Source: Liolophura sinensis
Taxonomy: Eukaryota; Mollusca; Polyplacophora; Chitonida; Chitonidae
Direction: 5' to 3'
DNA length: 64,000 nt
Assembly (NCBI RefSeq): GCF_032854445.1
Contig: NC_088300.1
Coordinates: forward strand, 55,152,984-55,216,983
Shown here: piece after piece, positions 22,852-35,900 of the stretch
Layout: every line of letters begins with the position of its first letter
How positions within the stretch are numbered: the stretch's first letter is position 1
The notes under the pieces: model-generated
Databases searched by the model: none
Seen by the model: only the letters and a program-made list of their open reading frames with translations
What the model was told of the DNA's origin: nothing
Made by a program: the position numbers and the translations under genes

Positions 22852-25007
22852 ATTAAGATGTATTCATTCATTCGACCACTTCATTCATTTAATAGAACAT
22901 GAAACTGAATGAAAAGTGCAATTCACTTCACTAACACATTTCTTCATTCTGGTTTAGTTTGGTGGATCCATTTTGTCAGAACTTACCCAGCAGAATGCTT
23001 GTTTACTATAATCCTAAGTGTAGAAGTGACAGATAATGCCAGGCTCACATGGCCCCACACTGGCACTTCACTCCAGAAATTCTCCTGTCTGCAAATACAT
23101 CACCTAAAGCTAGGACTGTGTGTCAGACACACAAGCTAACACACTGGCCAGCAGCTGGCCTCAGCCTTGTAAACACCCACAGGTTTGTATCTGACAGGTT
23201 AAACACATGTTCTCTACAGGTATAATACATGTAGTTCTGTAGTGCCTATTACACGGTCCTGAACACCAAGGTATGTAGATGTTGAAATGTCAATCGTGAA
23301 AACTGGTCCACCAAGCCCTGCTATCCCCACCCCACAACAGGAGGTCTTGCTCTACCTGTGGGCTGTGACAACAAACAACTCCATAGGAAATTCATGAATT
23401 CACAGTATTCTTAGACTGTCATGTCTTCCAGCACACCAGGTACCAGTCCACAGAGGACTGCTTTTAGCTTACGCCACCCACAGTGCCTTGCTTTGTCAGG
23501 TCATTTATCACAGGTAAAAGCCATCCCCTCCATCCACAGATTACCTGCACACTTTGATGTTACCTTTTACAGGTGTCCTGGTTGGTAAGGCAATTAACGA
23601 CCAAACTTCTTAAGTCTAACACTCAAGGCTTGGGTTTTCCTAAATTCTTTTACCTGAATACCTGTAATCATTGCACACAATACCAGAGAGCACAGACCCC
23701 AGTAGAGTACAGTACTGCATACATCTTCATGACTGACTGGGAAATCACTTACAGTCACATTTTAAATCAGGATGCCAACATCAAATACACTCAAATATTA
23801 ACAAATTGCCTTGAAAAAAATCTATTTGAACTATCATCTGCAAAATACACCACAGGGTAAGTGTGTGCACCTACACTCCATGTCACATTATGTGGATAAA
23901 CAATTAATTTGACTGAAATATCATGCAATGATTAAATCTCTAGATTGACAACCAGTAGCTACCAAGCGCAGCCATATATCTGAAATATGACACATGGGAG
24001 CAAACAGTCAATGGTTGTAATGTCTCTTGTTGTTGTAACAGCATTGCTTTACAGCACTTCTATATGTGTACACAAACTATATGGCACAGCTTTACTTGAC
24101 AGCTTCTGTCTGCAGACAGAGAGAACATATAGAGTTCCCCAGCCTTCTGCAGAAAGTGAGGCTTAATTGAGCACTAGTCATGAGGGGCCTCTTTCACAAA
24201 GTCACTGAGAGCGTAAGTATACACTCCAAAACTATATAAGTACAAATCTTCAACTTTCTTCACAAAACAAAATACCTGAAAGTAGATTCTCAAACTTGGC
24301 TGAAAGTTTGTACTACCTCAGCACAGAATCAGCCATCAAAGTTTTACCAATCTGATCTTAATGCTAAAGGCTGAAATCAGAAATCACCTTGAGAAAGGGT
24401 CCTTGTTTTTCAGTCAGACTCTGCACAAAGGGGATAAAATTGCAAAGAGGTCATAAATTAAAGCACTTTAAAACAAACCATCACATGTAGTCACAATAAA
24501 TCCATCCATCCCCACTGAGGAGCCCATGCCTTCTCTCTAATCAAAGAGACATAAAGCTGCCACCCCATATACAGAGCATCCCTGAAGATGACACATGGAG
24601 GCTGTGTTTTCATCTGTCCCTGATAGCTCTCTGTTTATAACCCACTACAAACAGTTGTCTGGCATACACTAGGTACTAAAGCTGCCTGTCCACAGATAAG
24701 AGTGGTATATAAGTTTGCAAGAGCCTCCTGTATCCTGACTAACCCAGTCACAGACTAAACACCTCATTATATCAAATCTACAAGCTGACACAAACAGATT
24801 CACCCTGTCCTTCATGTCTGCTTACATGAAACAGCATATAAGATAAGATGGACATGCTTGTAACCCCTATGTGAGGGGTGAGCCCATGAAATCTGATTTT
24901 ATTTTCTGCACACAAAAACGCTTATCAATTCAATCTTATTTATTTATTAGATTAGAGTTATGTTATTACCAGTAATATTCCAGTTATTCAACTGGTGTGT
25001 GTGTGTT

Positions 25008-25026
25008 GGGTGGGGGGGTGGGGGGA
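25008..25026 (+). other. G-quadruplex candidate
   Basis: GGGTGGGGGGGTGGGGGG follows a (TG)n tract. It offers four G3 runs with one-base loops, a strong G4 pattern, on the template strand of the host gene. Confidence 0.5.
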
Positions 25027-26859
25027 GTCCAATGGCGACAGACACTGGACACAGCCTACAGAAAACTACCACACCTAATGGTAAGTTCTAGTTGGGGATT
25101 TGAGCATACATGCCGAAAGGCCAGAAGCCATCTTATAGGTATCAGACCAGGTGAGTTGGAGAGATAATTTTATTACAAGTAGAAAAGAAGCTGACAATGC
25201 ACATACCAGTATCTTATTTCAATGGAGTCCTTCAAAGCACATGGTGACAGTAAAGACAGTCTGTAAACAGTTATGTGACATATTGAATCAACTACATGTA
25301 TACACATGTACACTGACTCTTATTCCTTTCTGCACACATTGCATACAAGACAGTTTTATAGCTCTACAGATAAATAGTTTGTTTTTTTCACTACCTCAGT
25401 GCTATCTCACAAAGTGGAATATCCTCAGAGACACTGAAATGCAGAGGGATTTAATTAAACTTATACACATGTAAAGCTATTTATTTTAGCACAGAGAACA
25501 AACTGTTCAAGCACAGGTTATGGGGAACATAAACCTGTGGAAACATCACAGGATTCTACAAATAAACAGAAAAATGAATGAACAATTACATGTACATGAA
25601 AGCAAAACCATTAGAACACCATGTATATGAAGGACTTCTGTCATGTTTTCCTGAATTTGATACTAAAACAGAATGAATCTGGGTGAGAACACAAAATGTG
25701 TACCTTACACACACATGTATAACCAACTGGGATGACGTAATTGGAAGAGCTAAGTTAAAACACAGGCATCCCAGGGAGATGTTTTAAGTAGCCTACAGAG
25801 TGAGATCTGCCCCACTGCAGTGTGCCGTGTGCCATGATTATACCGTATTCCTGCTATAACCCTGCATGTTACCTTCTCAGTCACTGACAAATGAGCTTGT
25901 ACTTAACATGCGAGTCAGACCCAAGTACCTCACCACCAAAAACCTAGCTACCTGCACTGAGAAAACTAACACGCTGTCAGCTCCTTGGCTATTTTAGACA
26001 TTCAACCTTTTTGCTTCATTCCTACTTACCAGCATTGGGGGTCAGATTCTGGTTAACCAAACGGATTGGAACTTTTTCTCTTTAGGTACAAGTGCTTGAG
26101 TGTAGTGTGTAAGGTTGGTTACATGATGTTTTTCCTCGGGTACTCAGTGACTGTCTTGGTATCAGCCTCAGCAGACTTCCACCGAAGTACTGTAGCCATG
26201 AAGTCCTCAGGCCGGAGTGGAGTGGCTCCCAGACTGGTAGATACCCTACACCCCCAAGGACTCCCTCTCTGGGACCTTAACACTACATCACTTAGATCAA
26301 TCAGACCAACTCCAAAGACACCCCATTTACTGGTGGCATTAGGCCAACACATCACCCAACATTTGGTATACAGTTCCTGAGATAAGAGGGTAAAGGGGAT
26401 TAGGTACATGCACACACAAACCACCAGAGAACTTGTCATATACCCATGGTCTGTCCAGGCTGAATTCACTTCAATCATACTACATGCAACACAATATGTT
26501 AAAGAAGAAACTTGGGAAACAGGAGTTCATCACGGGGTTTATCAACCACACAGTCACACAAGCAACCAGAAAATTCAAGATACACCAAGAATTCATCTGG
26601 ACTGAAGTAATTTAAATCATATTACATGTAATTTGTACAAGGAGCCTGGAGAAGAAAACATTGATGATTTGTTTATCAAAAAGTTTGACAGCTGAAACAG
26701 AGCTCTGGTACCAGATATTGGTGGTAATTCTTGATATCTTTCGATTACAATTTAAGTTAATATTGATTTCAGCTTTTTATTCTCAACAGAAATAGTCAAT
26801 GCATGAGGCAGCAAGAACGGTGGAGGCTGTAGAGAGTTTCTAAGATTCTATGTTTAGGC

Positions 26860-26938
26860 TGGGGTTGAACCAAGACTCCAACTGCCCAAAGCATTCCAGG
26901 ACAATTAAGCCATCTTGACCATGCACTCAACCTCAACT
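26860..26938 (-). mobile_element. tRNA-like SINE head
   Basis: On the minus strand an A-box-like TGGCTTAATTG and a B box GGTTCAACCCC are separated by about 32 nt, a tRNA-like spacing, without complementary acceptor arms. Probably the head of an old SINE. Confidence 0.4.
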
Positions 26939-28542
26939 TTGAAAATCCATACCATTATACTGGTATAGAATCATACTTCACTTAAAATTTAGTCAAGTAT
27001 AACATAAATTTTAATAAAAGAAAAACTTCATCATCATGTAAAGACCAGACAATGTTACTGGATATTAACAATGCTAATTTATTTCTAGATTTGAATTCAA
27101 GGTGTCACCATTTGCCACATGTCCACACAGAAGTGAACTTCCATGTTCTGAGAGCCCCACTCTAGTTAGCAGTTCAGGATGCTCAACAGTGCTAGCCCAA
27201 ACCACATTCCCATAAAAAACGTTTCTGGTTATAAATTACATTTGCTAGTTGCCCATGCATCTGTAAACACCATTAGCTCATGATTCCAGGGAAAGCCATA
27301 AGGAAAATGTCTGACACATTCTTAAAGGCTTGAGCACTCTCACTACATGTGGGTGTCCTATATATAAACTCACAGGGATTAGTTATATGTGGACTGACTC
27401 AGGATGTACGTATTACATAATGCAGGCAGAAGGTGAAAGCCTTCCAACACCATTATTTAGTCTCATATATCATTCTCAAGAATTCATTAACTCTTAAGAT
27501 ATGAATCAGGCTATAAATAAACCTAAAGGGTTGAACCCTGTTGAAGTCAGATACTTGTATGATACATAGATATGCACACAACACAAAAAACCTTCAGAGG
27601 GCTTCCTACATACCAACTTTCTTGAAGGATTGACCAGCCAAATTGTTATTGATTTGTTAATCTTTTTTACCACTACAAAAGTTTGCATGCACTCTTCTTT
27701 GTATACACTAACAATGCACATGAAATATTTCAATATGATATTATTTAGTGGTGAATTTCAGCAACTTTCCTTGTTTCCTTCTATAAATGTAATTTTTGTA
27801 AGTGCAAATCAGCTTGTACAAAAGTGCACAGTACATCATGTACAATGCTGTGAATGACCCCATGATAGGATTTCATGTATTATATACAGGGATGTGAAAC
27901 GTCATCAAAGAAACCATCAACTAACAAATGCAAATCATGCCTTACTTTCACATAAGGCATGTCGACTTGAACTGGGACTTCTCTGAGTTACTTCTGTTCA
28001 TTTGAAAGTTTTTTTTTTGACAAATTTCTTCTTTCTTGATCTTTTAATTTTTCTCAAGTCTAAAAGATTAAATTTTCAATCTGAAAACTAAGATATGTTT
28101 GAGTCAAGCAGCTTACCAGAAATCTGGCCTGGTCTTATGCAAATCCCTGTATAATGTAGTCCCTGAAAAGTCAGCAGGCCTTTAGGGTCGGTCACTACTA
28201 TTAATTTTTATCCAATTTGCAAAAGAAATTGGCTATGGTACCAAATATATTGATGAAACATTGCTTCTTGGTGAACAAAATCAGCCACATAAGTAGTCAA
28301 ATTAAGTTTCCCATAAAAGTTTCTACATCTTTACCTACCCTAACCATAACCATATTGGATAAATGTCCTGTGTGAGAGGCCATATCACCCCCTGGAGATT
28401 CCCTACTACTGCCTCAGTAAACACCCCACAGAAAAAGCACTACTTCATGAGGGATCTAACCTTAGTTGACTTGTCATCTGATAGTCACATCCTGTAAGAG
28501 AGATGCCTCAATGAAGTGCCACTCCATATGCCTTGATGAGCT

Positions 28543-29549
28543 GTCCAGACCATTACCCACATGTCTACACTTGGTCCCCCAGATCAGGCCATTGCCCACT
28601 TCTATACTTAATCCTATACTTAATCCTTTAGATGAGGCCATTACGCACATGTCTACACCTAATCCTCAAGCTCAGACCACTATCCACATGTCTACTTAAT
28701 TCTTGAGGTCAGACTTCTATCCACATCTACATCCACAAGCTCAGATTGTTAACCACATGTCTATTTAATCCTCGAACTCAGACCACTATCCACATGTCTA
28801 CTTAATCCTCAAGCTCACATTGTTAACCACATGTCTACTTAATCCTTGAACTCAGACCACTATCCACATGTCACTTAATCCTTGAACTCAAACCACTATC
28901 CACATTACTTAGTCCTCGAGCTCAGACCGTTATCCACATGTCTACTTAATCTTCGAGCTCAGACCACTATCCACATGTCTACTTAATCCTCAAGCTCACA
29001 CTGTTAACCACATGTCCACTTAATCCTTGAACTCAGATCACTATCCACATTTCTACTTAATCCTCAAACTCAGACCACTATCCACATGTCTACTTAATCC
29101 TCGAACTCAAACCACTATCCACATGTCTACTCAGTCCTCGAGCTCAGACCATTATCCACGTCTACTTAATCTTCCAGCTCAGACCACTATCCACATGTCT
29201 ACTTAATCCTCAAGCTCACACTGTTAACCACATGTCTACTTAATCCTTGAACTCAGATCACTATCCACATTTCTACTTAATCCTAAAACTCAGACCACTA
29301 TCCACATGTCTACTTAATCCTCGAACTCAAACCACTATCCACATGTCTACTCAGTCCTCGAGCTCAGACCGTTATCCACATGTCTACTTAATCTTCGAGC
29401 TCAGACCACTATCCACATGTCCACTTAATCTTCGAGCTCAGACCACTATCCACATGTCCACTTAATCCTGAAGCTCAGATTGTTAACCACATGTCTACTT
29501 AAATAATTTTCCAGCTCAGACAATTACCTACATGTCTACATAAGCCTCC
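28543..29549 (+). repeat. 37-bp minisatellite with 222-bp higher-order structure
   Basis: About 27 units of consensus ccacatgtctacttaatcct-cgaactcagaccactat (37 bp). Variants recur every six units: the marker ctcagacc-[ga]-ttatcc appears at 28921, 29143 and 29363, spacings of 222 and 220 bp. The first units (28543-28680) are the most diverged. Open frames across it are artefacts of the repeat. Confidence 0.9.
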
Positions 29550-29578
29550 CTATATACATGTATGTAACTTAACTGCAG

Positions 29579-29705
29579 GTTGAGAAGGGTATATGGGAAT
29601 TTAAAGCCTGGGCGTGAAATTTTAACCCTTCACCTCCAGCTGTGGGCGAAGAGTTAAAATTTCACACCCAGGGTTTAAATTCCCATATACATATATATAT
29701 CTCAA
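29579..29705. mobile_element. Foldback MITE-like inverted repeat
   Basis: Two 43-nt arms (29589-29631 and 29648-29690) are complementary except for a few positions, sharing gtatatgggaatttaaa and gtgaaattttaac, around a 16-nt loop. Outer GTTGAGA / TCTCAAC extends the symmetry past an AT-rich spacer. The compact near-perfect hairpin suggests a recent foldback MITE; no clear target duplication was established. Confidence 0.6.
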
Positions 29706-32700
29706 CAATTTTGTCTCGATAAAATTGTATAAATTCTAATAAATAATTTACATGTATATCTAAAAAAAAAATGAAACTTAATTTCAATCTGAAGTTAAGT
29801 AACTGAATTTAGTATTTATTAATTTCAGTCTGATACACATCTAATTAACTTAAATGGAAAAGTATGGCAAACAATCCTCTATAGAAAGCCAATAGTCTTC
29901 TTACATAGAGAACATAAATTAAAACTCTCAACTAAAGTTACTTAACTCTGCTACGACTAAAGATTCAATTTCAGCACAAGGATTCTCAATGCAGGCACAG
30001 AAGATGGGTAGAGGTAAAATATACCAGTATGCAAGAACAAAGCAAAAGAATTAAAATCGACCGTGTCTATATGCATAAAGCTAGCCTTACCAGAGAAACA
30101 GGAAGAGCACTCTTTATTTCTGCTGGGCAAAAGCAACTGTTCACAACTCTTGTCAGTCAGCTAGATCTCCACCACTGTGCTATACCCAGCTCTATGACTA
30201 ATGTTCTCCCCATTATCCAAGACCAGAATTTCTCCACAGCCAATCCAGATCTTCCCTTACACAGCCCTATCTCAAATTAGAAATAACAGATTATCTTCAA
30301 GGCCAGAAAAATGAGTACTGTGGTGACTGGTGTTAAAAAAAAAAAGTGGCCATCTGACAGCCACTTGATTCAGTGAGTTTCGTTGGAGGAAGAGATGCAA
30401 TGGGGACCTGGGTAGAATCAGCAATCAATACCAGAGGGTCTGTCCTACTCATAAAACACAGGGCCTCTTCTGGTTTGATACAATCAGAACAAGGCAGCCA
30501 GGAAGCCAGCCACCATATCCTGCTGTAAGCCAGGGCCCCCCCAATGAAAATTTACACTGATACTGGCCTGGTTAGTAGGCAGGACCTAACACAATCCAAG
30601 CCATTCCATGGGTACTGCATACAAATGTCCATGGTAATCTGGACAAGTTCTACAGTACACCATCAGTCACATGTAATCACATGACACTAGACAAGGCCCG
30701 CGTTACAAGAAACAATTCAAATTAATTTTCTCTACCATCTTCCATGAATTATTCATCCGGTATCCTGTATTCGCCATTGCCAATTGGCAATGCTATTAAA
30801 CAGACAATGTTAGCAGAAATAAAACTTTGGGGGATAAGCCATGTCCTTCCTGCTATGGTCACTGGAATCCTCTAAGGAACGTTACAATTATAAGAATGGA
30901 CTAATTAAGATTTAGATGTTAACAAATGTACAACATTGAGGAGTGGTTATCCACGTTTTGATAATACAGACTAATAAACAGTTCAGCGATACATCTGTTG
31001 ATCTACAATAGGAGAGTTACGAGTTCTAACTCTTCTTGTCAATAAAAGTAAAACACTCCTACCGTAACTTGTGACTTTGAGACAATTAAAAGAAACCATT
31101 CTTGACATTAATTTACCGATCACCACTGTTTCACCATATTCCAGTGGCTCAAGTCATGCCCTTTCCTTTGGGAACTTCACAACTATTCAGTTGTTCAATT
31201 TTCTCGATCGTTTATCAACTTTTAATTACTTTTTGTGCAACTTTTTCCAAATGCCTATGTAACAGTAAGTGTGATTAAATATAGCTGCTTTATATTTTGA
31301 TAGGTCGCATGATATAGTATGACCTAATTTTACCTTTATTGATAAAAGATTTCCAAATCAAAACAGCCCTATTGCAAAACAAAATTGGCTAAGGCGATAA
31401 ATCCATTATTAATCTATTGTTTTCTTTCAATCATTGCAGTTCGCAAAAATTTCAACTGGTGCCAAAGGAATAACCCTTCAGGACTGTACACCACAGCTAT
31501 GTAGGAAATGTATAGTATTGCCAAGGAAAACATCACCATGATGTCCAAGTTGACCATGAACCTTTCAACCCTATCCACATCTACCTCGCCATGAACCCCA
31601 TCCATGACAGCCCAATCTCCAGACTGCACTTCTGAATGAACTATCTCTAACACAATCTAACATAGTTATTAGAATCAATAGCAATCTGCAGAATTAGCTA
31701 GTTGACCATGGGTGGTAGTTAATGTTGTAGTTTGGTCTGGCCCAGTGTAGCCTGCCCAATCGGTCCTCCTCATTGACTAGAAAATTGCCCCGTCCCTCAT
31801 CCATTCTCAGAACACATGTACGTGACACAGAAAACTCTGGGCCATATCCATATATTACCAGTACAATAAATCAACCACAAAATTGTTTCTTGTCCAAGCA
31901 CAATCACGTCCCATTGGTCCTGATATGTTGTTCCAAATGGTGACAAAAACATATAAATACATTTACACATACATGTAAAAAAATATGAATAATTGAAAAG
32001 GCTATTCTAAGAAAAGGAAACTGGATTTAGTCTGTTTTCTATTGGAATGTAACACATTATAGGGACAACATCTGAAGCAAATTCTGAAAACATAAATGTT
32101 CCAAAAAAAAAAAAAAATCCAAAAATCCAATGAAAACAAAATAATACAAATTAGCACAGTAGATTTTAAATTAACTAATATTACTGATAAGTGAGGTTAC
32201 TGTTCATATAAGTAGAAGAACATATGTATTTTACTTAATGGTACATCATTAAATACATGTACAACAAATAGCACACGTACAAAGTGTACAACAGTCAGTG
32301 CTATATGACAACACCCACACTGATGGTGGTAGAACGTCCTCCACATGGACTGTGAACAGTGCTGCACTCTACACTGTCACTTGGCACTACGTTGTGAGAC
32401 TCCAGTACACACAACACACAACAATATACAAGTTAACAACAAAAATTAATCTGACATAAGAAAAATATCCACTGCCGCTGAGATCTGCACTGAATTCATT
32501 TGTCAAGAAAACAGGGTGTTTCCTACAGAACTACAACATGTACATAAAAATAATATTATAATGGGTAAAATAACAGTGTAGTACAGAAAACAAACAATTC
32601 ATATTTCTGATGAGTGTACACGATAAATAGCTGTCGTGGAGAAGGAAAGTAATATGGGCAAAAGTTTAAATCTGAAAGTAATCATGGTGGAGGAAACGGT

Positions 32701-32812
32701 CAGTTAATATCGTAGATATATCTAGAAGCAATATTGACAGACACAAACATGCATCAGCAGTAGCTTGACAACAATAGTTTGACAGGGGTGAAAACAGTGG
32801 AGGGTAACTTAC

Positions 32813-32839
32813 TCTGGAAGAGATGTTGGACCAGGCCAG
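32813..32839 (-). CDS. ANKS1A: Candidate 27-nt alternative microexon of ANKS1
   Basis: A 27-nt segment lies between a pyrimidine-rich acceptor (ctctccttgccccacag) and a consensus donor (CAGA|GTAAGT), inside the 25-kb intron. In the phase required by the flanking exons (phase 1 on both sides) it reads AGLVQHLFQ with no stop, and its inclusion keeps the frame. It is too short for homology evidence; the call rests on splice-site quality and phase, so it is tentative. Confidence 0.4.
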
Positions 32840-32903
32840 CTGTGGGGCAAGGAGAGGAACGATCAGATACAGTTATCTTCACACTCATCATAAATACCAG
32901 AAA

Positions 32904-32921
32904 TACACACACACACACACT
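32904..32921 (+). repeat. (AC)n microsatellite
   Basis: About eight AC units, close to the 27-nt microexon candidate. Confidence 0.8.
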
Positions 32922-35900
32922 GAGCTTTACAACGTGTGTAAACAACAGTGCAGGTCCAGCCCAACCATTAACACCATAACCCACTCAACTCTAAATGCAC
33001 CATCCCTTCAAACATAGAATATTAACAATGGCAATGTGCTCGATAGAAAATAAAGACACAATTCAAATGAAAACCATTCAACATTCTATTCCCTGTAACT
33101 CTAAGCACACCCTTTCTTCAATTGCACTGTTATAAATTATAATACTTCAGCATATAATACACCTGTTCACTCTTAAATCATTCTATATGTGTCCCTGCAA
33201 ATGTCACTGTGTGTATATACACTTACCTATGTCTACACACACCTTATTGTTAATTTTCAAACAGAGAAATAAATGGAACCAGTTACGCTTTCATCGATAA
33301 TCGTCTAGATGACAATGGCCTTAGGGTGAAGTCAAGCCTATGTGATCCTCTCACATTGTACCTCCGTAGATCTGGGTAAAAAATCATCAGTATGCTAAGC
33401 TATATACATTCATATAGCTTCGCTGTTCTGACATTTAGGCTTCACCAGTCTACAAATAAAATATCTCACAGTGATATTTTCTGACCATGCTCGTTCTCCC
33501 CCAAGAGACTCTTAACATCCATGTACATGTAGCTGCCTTACAACAAGGCTCTCCACACATTATACAGACACACACAAACCATCAATGCAGAAAATATATT
33601 TGAGACACGCTATATTTGTACAGTAATCCACACTTCATCAAATCCTCTGTGATAGAACAAGTTACAAAAGGTGAACAAATCTAGTCAACGGCTCAATAAT
33701 GGCTCAATCCTACCTTATTGTCAATAAAGGAGGTAATATTTGAGTACAAATATAGTAACAAAATGATAGGGTTTATCTAAAAATGTTTATTTCCTCACAA
33801 TTTTATAACAACCTGCGGTCATAATTTGACACAAAACAGGTTCATTGGTTTATCCAAGAAAGAAAAAAAAATTTAAATTATGGCTTATAGTTTTAGTTGT
33901 ACCTGTTCAATCAGACAGCACTGTTCAACTTTAAACAGATTATACTCTAATAATGGCCCCACAATCTCCTTTAGGGTAGAAAGTGCAAGTATGAATGGAT
34001 GCAACAGAGCTTATACGCATTTGTGTACATTAACAACAGCTTTTCTTCATTATCTTCGGGTTGAGAAGACATGTTTAGTACGGCAGCAAGGACTCATCAC
34101 CAGCACTTTTAACCTTTCAAATGTAGACCGGAAAAGAAAAGCAACGTACAATGTATTACATACACATGATAATGGAAAGCCACAAACAGTGTAAGTTCCC
34201 ATGATGGTGCCAGTTAGAAATCCAGTTAGAAAAGCCGTCAAATTCTAAGTTGATATTGCATGAATTCTGCAACACAAAAATCTCACAAATGAAATCAGTC
34301 AGTGTAAAACTGACTACATAACAAGAACATTAGAGTAAGTACTGTGCACCCATGAATCAAAAGCTGTTCAATTAAGTAAATCAATCAGCTGGTACAGGAG
34401 TCCTGTCAACCAAAGTTAAATTAGTACAGTAAACATAGTCAATATCAGCTGTTGTCTGAGGACTATATTGATTAATGAAAATTCTATAGGTAACTCTGAT
34501 AAAAAGTTAATGAAATACACTAGAGATAAGATATTTTTTTCTGCTAATCAATATAAATTACATATCTGATCCACAACAGAAATTTAAAAAAAACATCAAT
34601 CCATTTGACCACATATGGGGTGGTTAGAACTGAACATAAAATCATTATCAGACCATCATGTGATTTTGAATGGGTCATTTGCAATGTGACGCAAATTTTC
34701 ACGTACCCAATCATTTCCTAGAGGAAGACACGCACCAGAGATATCACGGTCTGTCACTTGTGGATAATGATGTTTGCAAAAACCTGGTGCACTACTTACA
34801 AGTAAAAGAGAAATAATTATGGTGTTTTCTAGGTCCAAAAGGCTATGCAGTTCTCAGTGCATAAATCTCTGAAATGCACTTCACAGATATATTTATGTAC
34901 CTGATCGAGTATTGTACTTGACAAACCAAGATTTGATCACGTAACCAGAATATATCAGAGTAGTAAACATATAGTCGCATAAACATTCTCTAATTCCTCA
35001 ACCTTAAAGCATATGAAAGAAAAACTTTCAGTACAATCCATGCACATTCTTAATTGTATTACATTGGTTGGATTGACAAGTATCAGGCTTCACAAAAAGT
35101 ATAACTTTATCAGTCAACAAAGAATAATGTTCTCAGAATATGCTTAAATAAACACCTTGAAAACATGTGAAAAGGTTGAAGAATTACAGCAACTACAGAG
35201 CAGTTGACTCTGAATTAAGCTCCCACTTCAAAATAGCTCTTACATAAGTTATCCACAGAGAATGTTAAAGTACACAAACATATTACATTTATAGCATACT
35301 TCTTGAGTATACAAGGCCTGTATTCTCTTAAACAGCCAGCATAACAAGTATTCAGGCACACCTCTATTTGTAGAACACTAATAACAAATATTATCTAAAA
35401 GCATAAAAGCAATGAAGCTAAGGACAGAAATCATCAGTAAGCTTAGACCAAATCTGATAAATGCATTTAAAACCAACCTGCTGATGGAAAGCTTTACAGA
35501 CAACACGGTCATACACACTCCAAGCTTTTCTGAAACACTTGGCTGAATCTATTACGTGAATGTCAGTTATCTGCGATTTGGTGATCGATAGCCTGATTGC
35601 TACATCATACAACGTGGAGTGGAATGTTATAAGGGGGCCCTCACTCGCCCATTGATCAATGGTGGGGATGATGGCTGGATGAAGCCTGGGTGAGGCAAAG
35701 CTCAGATACCAAGGGCTTACCTTGTTCTAATCACACTGACAGCTCACAACTCCTCTCCCTCTATCTTCACACCTCTCTCTATCTCATCTCCTCAGTGTAC
35801 AAATACTCATCAGAACATGTAACCACAACTTTAACATACAAACCACAAATATTGGGGCTGTAGCAGCCCCTGAGGAGCTTGAACATCAGGCAGAAAGAGT

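Noticed and set aside
22360-22902. 180-codon plus-strand frame over the hAT right end
   Set aside because: Antisense to the transposase N-terminus and running across the element boundary, so a shadow frame.
28466-28699. Open frames in the 37-bp minisatellite (also 29247-29465)
   Set aside because: Frame openness comes from the repeated unit; 37 is not a multiple of three and the frames carry no recognisable domain.
28543-29549. CRISPR-like array
   Set aside because: Units are contiguous tandem repeats without unique spacers, in an animal intron.
30344-30367. Small hairpin AAGTGGC/GCCACTT after poly(A)
   Set aside because: A 7-bp stem is expected by chance and there is no gene for it to terminate.
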